DNA of 64,000 nucleotides from positions 2,319,501 through 2,383,500 of the forward strand of contig NZ_CP041969.1 of the NCBI RefSeq assembly GCF_014107495.1. Reading direction: 5' to 3'. The notes under the pieces were generated by a model that worked only from the letters and a program-made list of their open reading frames with translations, did no database searches and was not told the origin of the DNA. The stretch is from Cohnella cholangitidis. Lineage in GTDB: Bacteria > Bacillota > Bacilli > Paenibacillales > Paenibacillaceae. Position 1 is the stretch's first letter. The number at the start of each line of letters is the position of its first letter. Shown here piece by piece: positions 63,428 through 64,000 of this stretch. The translations under genes and the position numbers were made by a program.

Positions 63428-64000
63428 TTATGGGTCTCGGGGGAAAATATAGGATGTATCTTCGAACGCCCCGCCCGAATTCGTCAAAAAATCGCGCAGT
63501 GCCTCCCGCCAGTGACGCAGAGGCTGAAAGCCCGCTTCGATCATCGCGGCCGAGCTTAGCACGGAGTAGGCGGGGCGCGGGGCCGGACGAGGGAATTGGC
63601 TCGTCGAACACGGGGTTACCTTGATGTCCGACATTCCGGCTTCCTCGAATATCGCCTTCGCGAAATCGTACCATGTACATCCTCCCGCGTTGGAAGCATG
63701 GTACGTGCCATACTTATCGCTAGTTACAAGCATCGCAAGGAATCGAGCAAGATCATAAGTATAAGTCGGCGCCCCTACCTGATCGTTCACGACCGCTAAC
63801 TCTTGTCGATCCGATGCCAACTGGAGCATCGTTCTGGCAAAGTTTTTCCCGTATTTCCCGTAAAGCCATGACGTTCTGACGACAAACAGTTTAGAGGAAG
63901 CAGATGCAGCCGCTTGTTCTCCTTCCAGCTTCGTCCTGCCGTATACGGAAAGCGGGCCTGTAGGATGGAACGCCTCGTACGGCTTGGTTCCCATTCCATC
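63428..64000 (-). CDS. rfbD: dTDP-4-dehydrorhamnose reductase (RmlD), C-terminal part; 5' end outside window
   Basis: The frame is open to the right edge and ends at 63428; about 190 residues are visible. DGMGTKPYEA, SVYGRTKLEGEQ (catalytic Tyr-x3-Lys) and RTSWLYGKYGKNFARTML are typical of RmlD. It makes dTDP-L-rhamnose in the cytosol. The N-terminal cofactor site lies beyond the window. The spore-protein gene follows 69 bases later. Confidence 0.9.
   Translation of the reverse strand, partial: DGMGTKPYEAFHPTGPLSVYGRTKLEGEQAAASASSKLFVVRTSWLYGKYGKNFARTMLQLASDRQELAVVNDQVGAPTYTYDLARFLAMLVTSDKYGTYHASNAGGCTWYDFAKAIFEEAGMSDIKVTPCSTSQFPRPAPRPAYSVLSSAAMIEAGFQPLRHWREALRDFLTNSGGAFEDTSYIFPRDP

Overview
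The window comes from a spore-forming, motile, low-to-mid GC Gram-positive bacterium, most likely of the family Paenibacillaceae (Paenibacillus/Cohnella-like). The reasons are the Bacillus-type order degS-degU ... comFA-comFC-yvyF-flgM-flgN-flgK-flgL-yviE-fliW-csrA-flaG-fliD-fliS-fliT-hag, an alpha/beta-type small acid-soluble spore protein, and a large SLH-domain surface protein. Every gene I can support lies on the minus strand, so transcription runs from high to low coordinates. No tRNA, rRNA, CRISPR array or insertion sequence was seen, and no gene-free stretch exceeds about 250 bases.

Layout from right to left. 63428-64000: end of an RmlD-type reductase. 63086-63358: spore protein. 61743-62963: metK with a clear sigma-A promoter and terminator. 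57193-61596: about 1467-residue Ig-like/SLH surface protein. 45648-56959: a legionaminic-acid type operon (LegB, LegC, LegG, LegI, NeuD/PglD-like acetyltransferase, PtmE-like CBS-nucleotidyltransferase, Gfo/Idh oxidoreductase, CMP-sugar synthetase, PtmA-like SDR, sugar amidotransferase, HisF and HisH paralogues), followed by mmcQ. 42334-45038: exported phosphodiester-glycosidase protein. 40296-42186: degS-degU. 36697-39492: comFA/comFC. 26543-35287: late flagellar genes ending in flagellin. 1-26431: a flagellin-glycosylation locus starting with an unknown protein and a Maf glycosyltransferase, then pseB, glycosyltransferases, galE, GDP-fucose genes (gmd, fcl, manC), pseF, pseG, pseI, an acyl-carrier/adenylate-ligase/formyltransferase block, pseC, and a truncated methyltransferase.

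How it works together. Flagellin is made from a sigma-D type promoter, and its leader carries a CsrA-type hairpin; CsrA and its antagonist FliW are encoded 3 kb upstream. Immediately after the flagellin terminator sits another sigma-D type promoter that should switch on the Maf/pseudaminic-acid locus together with the flagellin it decorates. A second, complete nonulosonic-acid route (legionaminic type, with its own ammonia-channelling amidotransferase set) lies on the other side of the flagellar genes. flgM, the sigma-D antagonist, has a sigma-D promoter whose -10 box is also the 5' arm of a terminator hairpin.

Four genes (SDR at 3072-3796, comFA, the phosphodiester glycosidase, and the sugar amidotransferase) are each broken by what looks like loss of exactly one base. 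In each case adding one base makes the span divisible by three and restores conserved motifs. A shared cause in base calling or assembly is more likely than four independent pseudogenes. The most interesting possibly undescribed system is the SDR / AMP-ligase / ACP / GNAT / formyltransferase / DUF4910 block at 3072-8005, embedded in the pseudaminic-acid genes. It could supply an unusual acyl or formyl decoration on the flagellar glycan.
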